DNA from: Terrirhizobium terrae
GTDB taxonomy: Bacteria > Pseudomonadota > Alphaproteobacteria > Rhizobiales > Rhizobiaceae
Assembly: GCF_030323265.1 (NCBI RefSeq)
Contig: NZ_CP104992.1
Span: forward strand, 3,447,501 to 3,511,500
Direction: 5' to 3'
Length of the DNA stretch: 64,000 nt
Below, in pieces: positions 9,241 through 19,600 of the stretch; within the stretch, counting starts at the first letter, position 1; the number at the start of each line of letters is the position of its first letter. A model generated the notes under the pieces. That model saw only the letters and a program-made list of their open reading frames with translations. It searched no databases and was not told the DNA's origin. A program made the position numbers and the translations under genes.

Positions 9241-10485
9241 ATGGACCAGACAACGCAAATGGCCACCTATGACGTTGACGCCATAAGACGGGATTTTCCG
9301 ATCCTGTCCACCATGGTGCACGGCAACAAGCCGCTCGTGTATCTGGACAACGGGGCCTCTGCCCAGAAGCCGCAGGCCGTGATCGATGCGATTTCACACG
9401 CCTATTCCAACGAATACGCAAACGTTCATCGCGGTCTTCACTTCCTCTCCAATGCCGCGACCGACGCCTATGAGGCAGCGCGTGAAAAGGTGCGCCGCTT
9501 CCTCAATGCCGGTTCGGTGGATGAGATCGTCTTCACCAGCAATTCCACGGCTGCGATCAACACGGTCGCCTATGGTTACGGCATGCCGCATATCGGTGAG
9601 GGCGACGAGATCGTCATCACCATCATGGAGCACCACTCCAACATCGTGCCGTGGCATTTCATCCGCGAGCGGCAGGGCGCCAAGATCACCTGGGTACCGG
9701 TGGATGACGATGGCGCCTTCCACATCGAGGATTTCGAGAAGGCGCTGACGGAAAAGACTAGGCTCGTCGCAGTCACCCATATGTCGAACGCGCTCGGCAC
9801 CGTCGTGCCGGTCAAGGACATTTGCCGTATCGCTCATGAGCGGGGCATTCCCGTCCTTGTCGACGGCAGCCAGAGCGCCGTCCATATGCCGATCGACGTC
9901 AAGGATATCGATTGCGACTGGTTCGTCATGACCGGCCATAAGCTTTATGGCCCGTCGGGCATCGGCGTGCTCTACGGCAAGATGGACCGCCTGAAGGAGA
10001 TGCGTCCCTTCCAGGGCGGCGGCGAAATGATCATCGAGGTGGCGGAAGACATCGTCACCTATAACGACCCGCCGCACCGCTTCGAAGCGGGCACGCCACC
10101 CATCGTCCAGGCGATCGGTCTCGGTTATGCACTGGACTATATGGACAAGGTCGGCCGCGCCGCGATCGCCGCCCATGAGGCGGATCTGACCGCCTATGCA
10201 ACCGAACGCCTCCAGGCGATCAATTCGCTGCGCATCATCGGCAACGCGCCGGGCAAGGGCGCCATCATCTCCTTCGAACTCGCCGGCATCCATGCCCATG
10301 ACGTCTCGATGGTAATCGACCGCCGCGGTGTCGCGGTGCGCGCCGGCACCCATTGTGCCATGCCGCTCTTGAAACGTTTTGGCGTCACCTCCACATGCCG
10401 GGCATCCTTCGGCATGTATAATACCCGTGCCGAAGTAGACGCTTTGGCTGACGCGCTGGATTATGCGCGCAACTTCTTTGCCTGA
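9241..10485 (+). CDS. sufS: SufS-type cysteine desulfurase
   Basis: Group II cysteine desulfurase feeding persulfide sulfur to the SufBCD scaffold. The product is 414 aa. The PLP lysine is K234 in MTGHKLYGPSGIG and the catalytic cysteine is C372 in RAGTHCAMPLL, the SufS/CsdA form of the active-site loop. The ATG at 9241 has AAAGGG 6 nt upstream; ATGs at 9226 and further upstream extend the frame without conservation. No SufE is found in the window, so the activator must be encoded elsewhere or replaced by another partner. Frame intact. Confidence 0.95.
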   Translation: MDQTTQMATYDVDAIRRDFPILSTMVHGNKPLVYLDNGASAQKPQAVIDAISHAYSNEYANVHRGLHFLSNAATDAYEAAREKVRRFLNAGSVDEIVFTSNSTAAINTVAYGYGMPHIGEGDEIVITIMEHHSNIVPWHFIRERQGAKITWVPVDDDGAFHIEDFEKALTEKTRLVAVTHMSNALGTVVPVKDICRIAHERGIPVLVDGSQSAVHMPIDVKDIDCDWFVMTGHKLYGPSGIGVLYGKMDRLKEMRPFQGGGEMIIEVAEDIVTYNDPPHRFEAGTPPIVQAIGLGYALDYMDKVGRAAIAAHEADLTAYATERLQAINSLRIIGNAPGKGAIISFELAGIHAHDVSMVIDRRGVAVRAGTHCAMPLLKRFGVTSTCRASFGMYNTRAEVDALADALDYARNFFA

Positions 10486-10493
10486 GGAATTCC

Positions 10494-10874
10494 ATGGCCA
10501 TGGACCAAGACATACCGAAGTGGGATGCCCGTGAAGGCATCATCGAATCCAGCATTCCCGCGGAGGAGCTGGAACGCCTGTCCGACGACATCATCGCGGC
10601 GCTGAAGACTGTCTATGACCCGGAAATCCCGGCCGACATCTTCGAACTCGGCCTGATCTACAGGATCGACATCGAGGATGATCGCATGGTGAAAATCGCC
10701 ATGACGCTCACCGCCCCGGGCTGCCCGGTGGCCGGAGAAATGCCGGGCTGGGTCGAAAATGCAGTCGGCGCCGTCGAAGGCGTCTCGGGCGTCGAGGTCG
10801 AAATGACCTTCGATCCGCCGTGGACTCCCGAGCGCATGTCGGAAGAAGCACAGGTCGCGGTCGGCTGGTATTGA
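10494..10874 (+). CDS. sufT: SUF system protein SufT (DUF59/MIP18 family)
   Basis: 126-aa protein of the MIP18/DUF59 family, linked to Fe-S cluster maturation and target delivery. Visible hallmarks are DPEIPADIFELGLIYRIDI (about residues 42-60) and the TLTAPGCPVAGEMPGW motif carrying the conserved cysteine; the C-terminus ends in WTPERMSEEAQVAVGWY, typical of the SUF-linked branch. The ATG lies 8 nt after the sufS stop, so the two are surely co-transcribed. This is the gene called sufX in some rhizobial papers. Confidence 0.9.
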   Translation: MAMDQDIPKWDAREGIIESSIPAEELERLSDDIIAALKTVYDPEIPADIFELGLIYRIDIEDDRMVKIAMTLTAPGCPVAGEMPGWVENAVGAVEGVSGVEVEMTFDPPWTPERMSEEAQVAVGWY

Positions 10875-10919
10875 TCGTCGGGATCGGATAATTTCCCGAT
10901 ATTGGCTGGAGGCTCCGAT

Positions 10920-11195
10920 ATGACGCAACTGCAGAAGGTGAGCATCGATCTTCCCAGCGAAGTGACCGAGATTATCGAGCAAGCCGTTGCGTCGGGAGAA
11001 TTTGCTAGTGTCAGTGAGGTCGTGACGAATGCTGTCGCTACGTGGCAGACTTCGCGTCTGCTCCACGGCTATACGGCGGAAGAGCTTCGCGCGATGGTCG
11101 CTGAGGCAGACGGGAGTGGTGAGCCCATAAGCGGCGCAGAGGCGCTCAGACAGATAGACGAAGAATTCGAAAGAGAGTTCGGACGCAAACTCTGA
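10920..11195 (+). CDS. ParD/CC2985-type antitoxin inside suf operon
   Basis: 91-aa ribbon-helix-helix type antitoxin. The N-terminus (TQLQKVSIDLPSEVTEIIEQAVASGEF) matches the DNA-binding beta strand and helix of ParD-like proteins, followed by SVSEVVTNAVATW; the acidic C-terminal half would wrap the toxin. The ATG at 10920 has GGAGG 7 nt upstream. Its stop overlaps the toxin start (TGATG), typical of toxin-antitoxin pairs. It lies between sufT and sufA, so expression may be tied to iron status; that coupling is inference. Confidence 0.88.
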   Translation: MTQLQKVSIDLPSEVTEIIEQAVASGEFASVSEVVTNAVATWQTSRLLHGYTAEELRAMVAEADGSGEPISGAEALRQIDEEFEREFGRKL

Positions 11196-11482
11196 TGGGC
11201 TACCGTCTCAGACCCAAAGCCCGGCAGGATCTGTCCGGTATCATCGCTTATATCGCACGTGACAATCCCTCTGCCGCCCGCAAATGGCGTGATGAAATAT
11301 TTCGCGTATTCGAACTTCTCGGTGGCAGTCCGTTCATCGGTTCAGCCCATGATGAGATGGCGCCAGATATTCGCATGTTTCCTTCTGGAAATTACATCGT
11401 GCTCTACAGAGTGGAGGAGGCCGGCGTGCTCGTTCTCCGCGTTATTCATGCCGCCCGCGACTGGCGGCAGCAATCGATATAG
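11195..11482 (+). CDS. ParE/RelE-superfamily toxin inside suf operon
   Basis: 95-aa toxin of the RelE/ParE superfamily. Family features are the opening YRLRPKARQDLSGIIAYIARDNPSAA, the central GSPFIGSAHDEMAPDIRMFPSGNYIVLYRV and the closing VLRVIHAARDW. The FPSGNYIVLYR and HAARD elements fit ParE, whose known targets include DNA gyrase, better than ribosome-dependent RelE; the actual target here cannot be read from sequence. Translation is coupled to the upstream antitoxin. Frame intact. Confidence 0.88.
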   Translation: MGYRLRPKARQDLSGIIAYIARDNPSAARKWRDEIFRVFELLGGSPFIGSAHDEMAPDIRMFPSGNYIVLYRVEEAGVLVLRVIHAARDWRQQSI

Positions 11483-11571
11483 AGCAAGGCCGTTGATCGG
11501 GCTTAAGTGAAGAACTACATATGATCAGATGCGCCGGACCTTGAACCCGGTTGTTGAAGGAGAATGGGCCG

Positions 11572-11962
11572 ATGGGCTTTGCAGTGATGACCATGACCGA
11601 CGCAGCCGCCACGCGCGTCAACCAGATCGTTTCCAATTCCGGGCCGGATGCCAAGGGCATTCGCGTCGGGATCAAGAAGGGCGGTTGCGCCGGGATGGAA
11701 TATACGATCGATCTGGTCACCGAAGCGAATGCCAAGGACGACCTGATCGAACATGCAGGCGCCAGGGTCTGGATCGAGCCTTCCGCGGTTCTCTACCTCC
11801 TCGGCACGCAGATGGATTTCGAAACCACCAAGATGCGCTCCGGATTCACCTTCGTGAACCCCAACCAGACATCGGCCTGCGGTTGCGGCAGAATCGGTCG
11901 AACTGAAGCCTGCCGATCTGGCGGCACTTGCGAAGCAGCGCGAAGCCGACGCGCACGCGTGA
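11572..11962 (+). CDS. sufA: A-type Fe-S carrier SufA/IscA-like (frameshifted in this assembly)
   Basis: HesB/IscA-family carrier that accepts and delivers Fe-S clusters. The first frame shows MTDAAATRVNQIV, the cysteine loop KKGGCAGMEY and the C-terminal C-x-C motif SACGCG, completing the usual three-cysteine ligand set. Just after CGCG the frame changes: CAGAATC at 11889-11895 stands for expected CGAATC. Removing the extra A gives ESVELKPADLAALAKQREA, a stop at 11962 and 129 aa in total. Start set at ATG 11572. It is the last gene of the suf operon. Confidence 0.9.
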
Positions 11963-11983
11963 TGTCGCAACATTCGAGAATGA

Positions 11984-12007
11984 GAAAGAGGGCCGCGAGG
12001 CCCTTTT
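11984..12007 (+). terminator. Terminator between sufA and efflux permease
   Basis: GGGCC-GCGA-GGCCC stem flanked by A-rich and T-rich sides (AAAGA before, TTTTG after). Because both flanks are suitable it can serve the two convergent operons. Confidence 0.7.
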
Positions 12008-12014
12008 GTTGCGC

Positions 12015-13209
<1,195 letters not shown>

Positions 13210-13220
<11 letters not shown>

Positions 13221-13926
13221 GGCTTGCCTCCTCGGCGCGCATCTCGTCGGTCACCAGATGGCCATCGACGAAGCGCAGCAGGCGCTTGGCATAGGCGGCG
13301 ATGTCCTCTTCGTGGGTGACCATGATCACCGTGATGCCGTTCTCGCGGTTGAGCCGCGTGATCAGGTCCATGATTTCGACGCTCGTCTTCGTGTCGAGAT
13401 TGCCGGTCGGCTCGTCGGCAAGCAGCACGGCCGGATCGGTGACGATGGCACGGGCGATCGCCACGCGCTGCTGCTGGCCGCCGGAGAGTTCCTGCGTCGT
13501 ATGGCCTTCGCGTCCCTTCAACCCGACCTGTTCGAGCGCCGCCATCGCCCTGCGGCGACGCTCGCCGTGGTCCATGCCGCGATAGACAAGCGGCAGCTCG
13601 ACATTCTCCACCGCCGAGGTTCTTGCCAGCAGGTTGAAGCCCTGGAAGACAAAACCCAGCATGTGCCGGCGCAGCAGCGTCAGCTGCTCGCGGCTAAAGT
13701 CGCTCGTAGGAATGCCCTGAAAGAAGTACTCGCCGGATGACGGCACATCCAGCGCGCCGACGATGTTCATCGCCGTCGACTTGCCCGAGCCGGACGGTCC
13801 CATGATGGAAACGAATTCGCCGGGCGCGATCGACAGGTTGATGCGGTCGAGCGCCCGGATCGTCGCCTCGCCGCGGCCATAGACTTTGGAAACGTCCTTG
13901 AAGGTGATCAGCGGGGAAACCGTCAT
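13210..13926 (-). CDS. MacB/LolD-type ABC transporter ATPase
   Basis: 238-aa ATPase. Walker A GPSGSGKST (about residues 41-49), Q-loop FVFQGFNLL, signature LSGGQQQRVAIARA and Walker B VLLADEPTGNLD. The last motif marks the LolD/MacB/FtsE branch that powers extraction or adaptor-linked efflux. The ATG at 13926 has AAGGAG 6 nt upstream; an ATG 11 codons earlier has no such site. It is the middle gene of the adaptor-ATPase-permease operon. Confidence 0.93.
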
Positions 13927-13936
13927 GGCGATCTCC

Positions 13937-15230
13937 TTACTGATTGCGGGCTGTCGCATCGGTGATCAGCTGGTCGCCTTCCTTGACCTCGCCGGATTTC
14001 AGCACGGTGAACTGGCCGTCGGTCGGGCCGGTCTCGACCTGCATGCGCTGCGGCGCCCCACCGCGCAGCACCCATACGGCACGGGCGGCTGTGGCCGAGG
14101 CTTCGCCCCGTTCGCTGCGGTTTCCGCGCGGGCGAGGCGGTGCAAAAAGGCGCGAAAGGAAACTGCCGCGCGCCTGCGATGAAGCGGGCGGCGAATAGCG
14201 AAGCGCTGCATTCGGGATCAGCATCGCATCCTTGACCGCTTCGACCGTCACATCGGCTGTTGCTGTCATGCCGGGACGCAGCAGCAGATCCTGGTTGTCG
14301 ACGGTCAGGATCGCCTTGTAGGTGACCACATTGGATACCGTTTCTGACGCGAACCGGACGGTTTGTATCGTCGCTGGAAAGCTGCGGTCCGGATAGGCAT
14401 CGACAGAGAATTTCGCCACCTGCCCCTCGCGTACCTGACCGACATCCGCCTCGTCGACGGAAACCTGCAATTCCATGCGCTTCAGGTCGCCGGCAATGGT
14501 GAAGAGAACCGGCGCATTGAGCGAGGATGCAACCGTCGCACCGGGGTCGACGTCGCGGGTCAAGACGATACCATCAATCGGCGACACGACCGTGAGCTTG
14601 GAAAGATTGACCTCCGCGAGACGCAGCGCCGCCTCGGCGGACAGTACGGCGGCCTCGTTGATCTCGGTTGTCGCGACGGCCGAGATCGTAGCTGTATTTG
14701 GCGGCGTCCAGTTCCTGCTGGCTGGAGATGCGATTGTTGACGAGGTTCGTCAGGCGATCGAGCGAAATCTTGGCGGAGGATGCTTCCGCCTGCGCTTTCA
14801 ATACATTCGCCTTGGCCGAGGCGAGCTGCGCACGGGCGCTCTGCACATCGGCTTCCTCCTTGTTCGTGTCGAGTTCGAGCAGAACGTCGCCTGCCTTCAC
14901 CGGGCTGTTATAGCTGACATTGACCTTGCGCACGGTGCCGGATAGCTCGCTCGATATGTCCACCTGGTCGGTAGGCTGTACCGATCCCGTTGCTGTGACG
15001 ATGACCGAGAGGTCGCCTTTTCTGGCTTCCTGCGTCGAATAATCGAAGGGCTGCTGGCCGGACTGGCCCTGGAAATAAAAACCGAGGCCGCCTGCAATGA
15101 TCACGGCGAGGCTGATAGCAACCCACTTGCCGCGACCGCGCTTGCGGCTGCGCCCGGAGCCGGCCAGAATGGCGCCGAGATCCGGCGTCCGCGTCTCGCC
15201 GCTCTTGTTGGGGTCTTGCTGGACGTTCAA
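13937..15230 (-). CDS. MacA-like periplasmic adaptor (frameshifted in this assembly)
   Basis: HlyD/RND-type membrane fusion protein linking the ABC pump to an outer-membrane channel. One N-terminal membrane anchor (VAISLAVIIAGGLGFYF), a lipoyl half-motif TGSVQPTDQVDISSELSGTV, a coiled-coil hairpin (residues ~110-190), then the second lipoyl half VVSPIDGIVLTRDVDPGATV. A one-base gain in the hairpin at 14682-14687 (GAGATC for GAGTC) splits it; removing it reads DAAKYSYDSAVATTEINEAA and gives 430 aa. The annotated start is a TTG at 15230 with only a weak AGGA, so the true start is uncertain. Confidence 0.87.
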
Positions 15231-15462
15231 AATCCTGGCCTCGTCAAATCGATCCGATGAAAGATCCGTTCGGTCTCAATGCCATGAAACGGACGGTAGA
15301 AAAACTTAAATACCCGTAAGGTGTTGGCCGCGTCGGATCGACCGGTTGGTCTAAAACAACTGGAAATAATATCCCGGTGTCGAAAAGATGATCTGGCGCG
15401 GCTTGGCCATGCATCGAACTGGCTCGCCGAACGTTCTGCTTCCGCAACAGAGGAGATCAATC

Positions 15463-15723
15463 ATGATCGATGTAGCGAGAATCAAGGAACATGCCGAAGT
15501 CATTGGTGCCGACGGCGTTCATGTCGGCACGGTGGACCGGGTGGAAGGCAGCCGCATCAAGCTGACGAAAAAGGATAGCGGTGAGGGCAGCCATGAAGGG
15601 CATCATCACTTCATTCCGCTTGAGCTGGTCGCGGATATCGAAGGCGGCAAGGTGAGGCTGTCTGCCGATGGCGACGTCGCCGTTTCCTTCGAGGAAGAGC
15701 AGGGCGGCAAGCCCGTGCATTGA
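15463..15723 (+). CDS. DUF2171 domain protein
   Basis: 86-aa protein of the DUF2171 family, a PRC-barrel-like small domain whose function is not established. The sequence opens with IKEHAEVIGADGVHVGTVDRVEGSRIKL and has a His-rich turn (EGHHHFIPLELV). AGGAG lies 8 nt before the ATG at 15463. It is transcribed divergently from the efflux operon; the 232-nt gap between them should hold both promoters. Confidence 0.8.
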   Translation: MIDVARIKEHAEVIGADGVHVGTVDRVEGSRIKLTKKDSGEGSHEGHHHFIPLELVADIEGGKVRLSADGDVAVSFEEEQGGKPVH

Positions 15724-15727
15724 AAAA

Positions 15728-15758
15728 AGGCCCGGCATTCGAAATGATGCCGGGCCGT
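15728..15758 (+). terminator. Terminator after DUF2171 gene
   Basis: GGCCCGGCAT stem pairing with ATGCCGGGCC around an 8-nt loop, A-rich before and GTTTA after. It can act on both the DUF2171 transcript and the small gene arriving from the right. Confidence 0.65.
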
Positions 15759-15772
15759 TTATCACTGCCGTG

Positions 15773-15952
15773 TCACTGCTGGCTGTTCGGTACGCCGAAA
15801 CGTTCGGGCAGAAATGCTGTTTCGGTTTCGTCACCACTCAGCCGGTCGGTTTTCCCTTGGGAGAAAGGTCCGAGCGGCATCGCCGAAAAAGCAAGAACGA
15901 TGCCGCCGATGACGACCAAGGCGAAAGCGGTCAGAAGGTTACTGCGTCTCAT
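15773..15952 (-). CDS. Small single-pass membrane protein
   Basis: 59-aa protein, function unknown. Basic N-terminus (MRRSNLL) followed by one hydrophobic helix AFALVVIGGIVLAFSAM and a polar tail rich in acidic residues ending GVPNSQQ. GGGAGAG lies 5 nt before the ATG at 15952, which supports real translation. Next to another tiny membrane-protein gene on the same strand. Confidence 0.6.
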   Translation of the reverse strand: MRRSNLLTAFALVVIGGIVLAFSAMPLGPFSQGKTDRLSGDETETAFLPERFGVPNSQQ

Positions 15953-16019
15953 CACAACTCTCCCTATGTCAAAGATGGGGTGGGCATGCACTGGATCGCG
16001 AAAGAGGATTGCCGGTCGC

Positions 16020-16145
16020 TCAGCTGTTTGCCGAGAGTTCGGTCGGCGATGCCATCAGTTGTGATTCGCCAATTGACCGGTCCATATATTTGAAGGCCAG
16101 AATACTCAGCACCGAAGCGATAAGAACGACGAAAATGATTCTCAT
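16020..16145 (-). CDS. 41-residue membrane protein
   Basis: Short open frame from the ATG at 16145 with AAGGAG 6 nt upstream. The N-terminus is one hydrophobic helix (MRIIFVVLIASVLSILAF) followed by a short polar tail KYMDRSIGESQL and SPTELSANS. The good ribosome site and a perfect membrane-helix pattern argue for a real small protein; function unknown. It precedes the 59-aa membrane protein by 67 nt and may form an operon with it. Confidence 0.5.
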   Translation of the reverse strand: MRIIFVVLIASVLSILAFKYMDRSIGESQLMASPTELSANS

Positions 16146-16256
16146 GGACAACTCCTTAGGCGGAGATAACATCCACGGCCTAATACTTGTTCCGGCAAGG
16201 CTTACGCATTGCTGATCACGAATATTGTACGAAATTATTGGATATGGATTTTGAGA

Positions 16257-16332
16257 TGGTGAGAGCGCAGGGGTTCGAACCCTGGACCTACTGATTAAAA
16301 GTCAGTTGCTCTACCGGCTGAGCTACGCTCTC
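16257..16332 (-). tRNA. tRNA-Lys(UUU)
   Basis: 76 nt including an encoded CCA. The acceptor stem GAGAGCG pairs with CGCTCTC, discriminator A, D-arm TAGCTCAGCCGGTAGAGC, anticodon loop CTTTTAA (anticodon UUU) closed by ACTGA/TCAGT, and T-arm GGGTTCGAACCCC. A 23-nt copy of its anticodon region is found at 43427-43449. Confidence 0.97.
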
Positions 16333-16532
16333 CCGCGAACGCGCTGAAGCGCCTCTCGAAAGTGCGCGGAACATATGCAGGTCACCCCTTGCGGTCAACC
16401 CGGAAAAACACCAAAAACAGCACTGTCGGCGGTTTTCCGATTGTGGTTGGAAAACGCTGCTCGAAATGGTGATTGGCCTTGAGCGTCGATCGGCGCTACC
16501 AGCACGACCAGAATTGCAGATCGGGGTGTTCC

Positions 16533-17277
16533 GTGTCCATTGCCGAAATATCGATTTTCACTGCCCTGGTTGCCGGCGCACTGTCCTTCCTGTCGCCCTG
16601 CGTCCTGCCGCTGGTGCCGCCCTATCTCTGTTACATGGCAGGCATTTCCGTCGACCAGTTCCGTGGTGAGGCGGGCGCGCAGGTGTCCCCGCCCGGGCGG
16701 CGGTGTTGCGTTCGGCCTTCTTCTTCACGCTCGGCTTTGCCACGGTCTTCGTCATGCTCGGGGCAGGGGCTTCCACCGTCGGCGTCCTGTTGCGCCAGCA
16801 TCTCGATATCCTGTCGAAGATCGGCGGCCTGATCATCATTGTGATGGGGCTGAATTTCTTAGGCGTCTTGAGGCTCGGCTTCCTGTCGCGCGAGGCGCGC
16901 TTTCAATCCACTGGCCAGCCGGCGACGCTGTCCGGCGCCTATCTCATGGGGCTCGCTTTCGCTTTCGGCTGGACGCCCTGCATCGGGCCGGTGCTCGGCG
17001 CCATCCTCGGGGTCGCGGCATCGCGCGACACGGTCGGGGAGGAGCGACACTGCTCGCCATCTATTCGCTGGGTCTGGCCGTTCCGTTCTGGATCGCAGCC
17101 GGCTTTTCCGGTGTCTTCATGCGCTTCCTGACGCGCTTTCGCCGTCACCTCGGCACGGTGGAGAAGATCATGGGCGTCTTCCTGATTCTCACCGGCCTGG
17201 CCTTCATCTTCGGCATCGTCACCGATGCCGCGATCTGGTTCCAGCAGACCTTTCCGATCCTGATGCAGATCGGCTGA
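16533..17277 (+). CDS. ccdA: Cytochrome c biogenesis protein CcdA (two frameshifts in this assembly)
   Basis: DsbD-like membrane thiol transporter that passes electrons from thioredoxin to the periplasm for cytochrome c maturation. The two conserved cysteine motifs, LSPCVLPLVPPYLCYMAG and FGWTPCIGPVLGAIL, are present in helices 1 and 4. The reading frame changes twice: one base is lost near 16687-16697 and one in the G-run at 17036-17039 (expected TVGGGATLLAIYSLGLAVPF). Restoring both gives 248 aa, normal for CcdA. The GTG start at 16533 opens VSIAEISIFTALVAG, as in homologues. Confidence 0.9.
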
Positions 17278-17325
17278 TTGCGGAACCTTTAAGTATTCTG
17301 CGCTGTACGTGAGCCGAAATGGCTC

Positions 17326-18528
17326 TTATCGCCCAACCTGCTTTCCGAGGCTCCGGACGAAATTCTTCAGCCCTCGTCCCGGCTCGACACCTTCCTGCAT
17401 CAGCGCATTGCGAAGAGGCGGGATGGCGTTCAGCACATGCATGCCGGCCGCGCGCACCATCTGCACGGGCAGGAAATCGGTCAGCAGCGAGCGGTTGAGC
17501 AGGTCGACACTGACGGTTCGGCTCATCACGTCCGGCTTGCGCCGACGGTTGTAGCGATCACCGGCATCGGCGGCGATCGGCCGGTCGCGGACGGCGGAGA
17601 GCAGATCGGCAAGCGTCATACTGTCGCGCAGCGACAGATTGAGGCCCTGGGCGCCGATCGGCGGGAAGGCATGCGCCGCTTCACCGATAAATGCCGCCCG
17701 ACCGCTGCCGAAGCGTTCCGCCATCATGCTGGAGAGCGGCCATGCCCGCGCCTTGCCTTCCACCGTCACCTTGCCGAGGATCGACTGCATGCGGGTTTCA
17801 ACAGCTGTCGAAAGCTCCTCCGGCGACAATGTAACCAGTCGGGCAGCTTCTTCCGGACGCACCACCCAAACGAGGCTGGAACGCCGGCCGGGCAGGGGCA
17901 CTTGGGTGAAGGGGCCGCTCTCTGTATGGAATTCCGTCGAGACATTCCCATGCGGAAGGGCATGGTTGAAATTGAGAACTACGGCCGACTGCTCGTAGGA
18001 CCATTTGCGAACGCCGACACCGGCCGCTTCGCGGGTGATCGAATTCCGCCCGTCGGCGCCGATGACGAAATCCACCTCGATAACATCGCCCTCGGCAATC
18101 GAGATCGTCACCTTGTCGGTCTGAACGGCAACGCTTTCGGCGTTCCTTTCGATACGCGTCACGTTGGGCTCCGCCGCAAGCGCATCGTTCAATACCGCTG
18201 CCAGCGCGGTATTCGGCATGTTGTAGCCAAAGGCCGTAAGCCCGATATCCGTGGCACGGAACTGCGCCGGCGGTGCGCGAAGCAAGCGGGTCGTGCCGTC
18301 GAGAATCTGCATCACGGAAAGTGCTGCCGTCGAAGGCGCGATCGCATCCCACACGCCGAGCCGCTCCAGATAACGGACGGACTGATCCATCAGCGCCGTC
18401 GTGCGGGTATCCTCGTGTGGCGGCTTGGCGGCAATGAGGCAAACCTTGCGGCCGGTGCGTCCGAGCGCCAGCGCTGCTACCAGCCCTGCCAACCCGCCTC
18501 CGACGATTGCGATCTCGTAATGCTGCAT
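17326..18528 (-). CDS. UbiH/UbiF/Coq6-family FAD monooxygenase
   Basis: 400-aa flavoprotein of the ubiquinone-biosynthesis hydroxylase family. The N-terminal FAD motif IVGGGLAGLVAALALGRTG, the DG motif VIGADGRNS and the second FAD motif FIGEAAHAFPPIGAQGLNLSLRD (GEAAH in place of GDAAH) are all present. It most likely hydroxylates the aromatic ring of a ubiquinone precursor; which ring position cannot be told from sequence. Start at ATG 18528 directly before the FAD motif; an upstream extension in frame is unconserved and overlaps the divergent pcs promoter. Confidence 0.87.
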   Translation of the reverse strand: MQHYEIAIVGGGLAGLVAALALGRTGRKVCLIAAKPPHEDTRTTALMDQSVRYLERLGVWDAIAPSTAALSVMQILDGTTRLLRAPPAQFRATDIGLTAFGYNMPNTALAAVLNDALAAEPNVTRIERNAESVAVQTDKVTISIAEGDVIEVDFVIGADGRNSITREAAGVGVRKWSYEQSAVVLNFNHALPHGNVSTEFHTESGPFTQVPLPGRRSSLVWVVRPEEAARLVTLSPEELSTAVETRMQSILGKVTVEGKARAWPLSSMMAERFGSGRAAFIGEAAHAFPPIGAQGLNLSLRDSMTLADLLSAVRDRPIAADAGDRYNRRRKPDVMSRTVSVDLLNRSLLTDFLPVQMVRAAGMHVLNAIPPLRNALMQEGVEPGRGLKNFVRSLGKQVGR

Positions 18529-18707
18529 TGTCCGCTTCCCGTTCTCTGTCTGAAGCCTATCTAGAGCGTCGCGTGCTTCTGATCCATGGGGCATCGGCGC
18601 GCACTTATGAGGGCTGTAACGTAAAACCTGTGGCCATTTCCGGGCGCGGTTGCAATATCTGCGGTTTGGCCGCATATCCGAAATGCAGAGAAAAGCGGGA
18701 CCAAGGC

Positions 18708-19436
18708 GTGTTCAGACGAATTTTCAATTACCGTAAAGTCCCCTATGCGGAAATCCGCGCCTTCTGCGTCCACTTGCTGACGGCCTCCGGCTCTTTCCTG
18801 GCCTTCCTCGGCGTGGTCGCGGCGGCCGAACATCGCTTCGTCGACATGTTCTGGTGGCTCGGCCTGGCATTGCTGGTCGACGGCATCGACGGGCCGATCG
18901 CCCGCAAGATGCATGTCAAGGAAGTTCTGCCCAACTGGTCGGGCGACATGCTCGACAACATCATCGACTATGTCACCTATGTGCTGTTGCCGGCTTTCGC
19001 GCTCTATCAGAGCGGCATGATCGGCGAGCCCTGGTCCTTCGTCGCGGCCGGCATGATCGTCGTTTCGAGCGCCATCTACTATGCCGATATGGGGATGAAG
19101 ACCGACGAGTATTTCTTCTCGGGTTTTCCCGTCGTCTGGAACATGGTCGTGTTCACGCTGTTCGTCATCGATGCATCGGCGACGACCGCGATGATCGTGG
19201 TCACCTTCTCGGTGGTCCTCACCTTCCTGCCGATCAACTTCCTCCATCCGGTGCGCGTCAAACGCCTGCGCCCGCTTAATCTCGGCATCTGCCTGCTCTG
19301 GTGCGCGCTCGGCGGATACTCGCTGCTGGTACATTTCCAGTCGCCCGACTGGGTTGTCTGGGGCGTCGTCATCAGCGGCATCTACCTCTACTGCATCGGC
19401 GGCGTACTGCAGCTCTTTCCAAATCTTGGAAAATGA
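18708..19436 (+). CDS. pcs: Phosphatidylcholine synthase
   Basis: 242-aa integral membrane CDP-alcohol phosphotransferase that condenses CDP-diacylglycerol with choline to make phosphatidylcholine, a pathway found in rhizobia and some other host-associated bacteria. The catalytic motif is seen as DGIDGPIARKMHVKEVLPNWSGDMLDNIIDY (DG-x2-AR-x-G-x3-D-x3-D variant, about residues 56-86). Several membrane helices follow. The GTG at 18708 gives the start VFRRIFNYRKVPYAEIRAF, aligning with Sinorhizobium Pcs; upstream codons are not conserved. Confidence 0.95.
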   Translation: MFRRIFNYRKVPYAEIRAFCVHLLTASGSFLAFLGVVAAAEHRFVDMFWWLGLALLVDGIDGPIARKMHVKEVLPNWSGDMLDNIIDYVTYVLLPAFALYQSGMIGEPWSFVAAGMIVVSSAIYYADMGMKTDEYFFSGFPVVWNMVVFTLFVIDASATTAMIVVTFSVVLTFLPINFLHPVRVKRLRPLNLGICLLWCALGGYSLLVHFQSPDWVVWGVVISGIYLYCIGGVLQLFPNLGK

Positions 19437-19600
19437 CGCGAAGCCTGTCGCAAATCTCTCTTTGATGTTGTGGAAGTCTGCAAAAACGGTATCAATATCA
19501 AGTGGCTGCAACAAGCGGCATGCGTGTGCTTTTGCAATTCTGAAGCAATACAAAATTGTACTGCCGCGACGGACCGGCAGTGCCTAAAGAAGGGGGATCC

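Noticed and set aside
16257..18528. Genomic island at tRNA-Lys
   Set aside because: Flanking genes (ccdA, ubiH-like, pcs) are core, and there is no integrase or base-composition shift next to the tRNA.
19437..19600. Purine riboswitch before the nucleoside transporter
   Set aside because: No conserved three-way-junction sequence or P1 helix could be recognised; only an ordinary leader.
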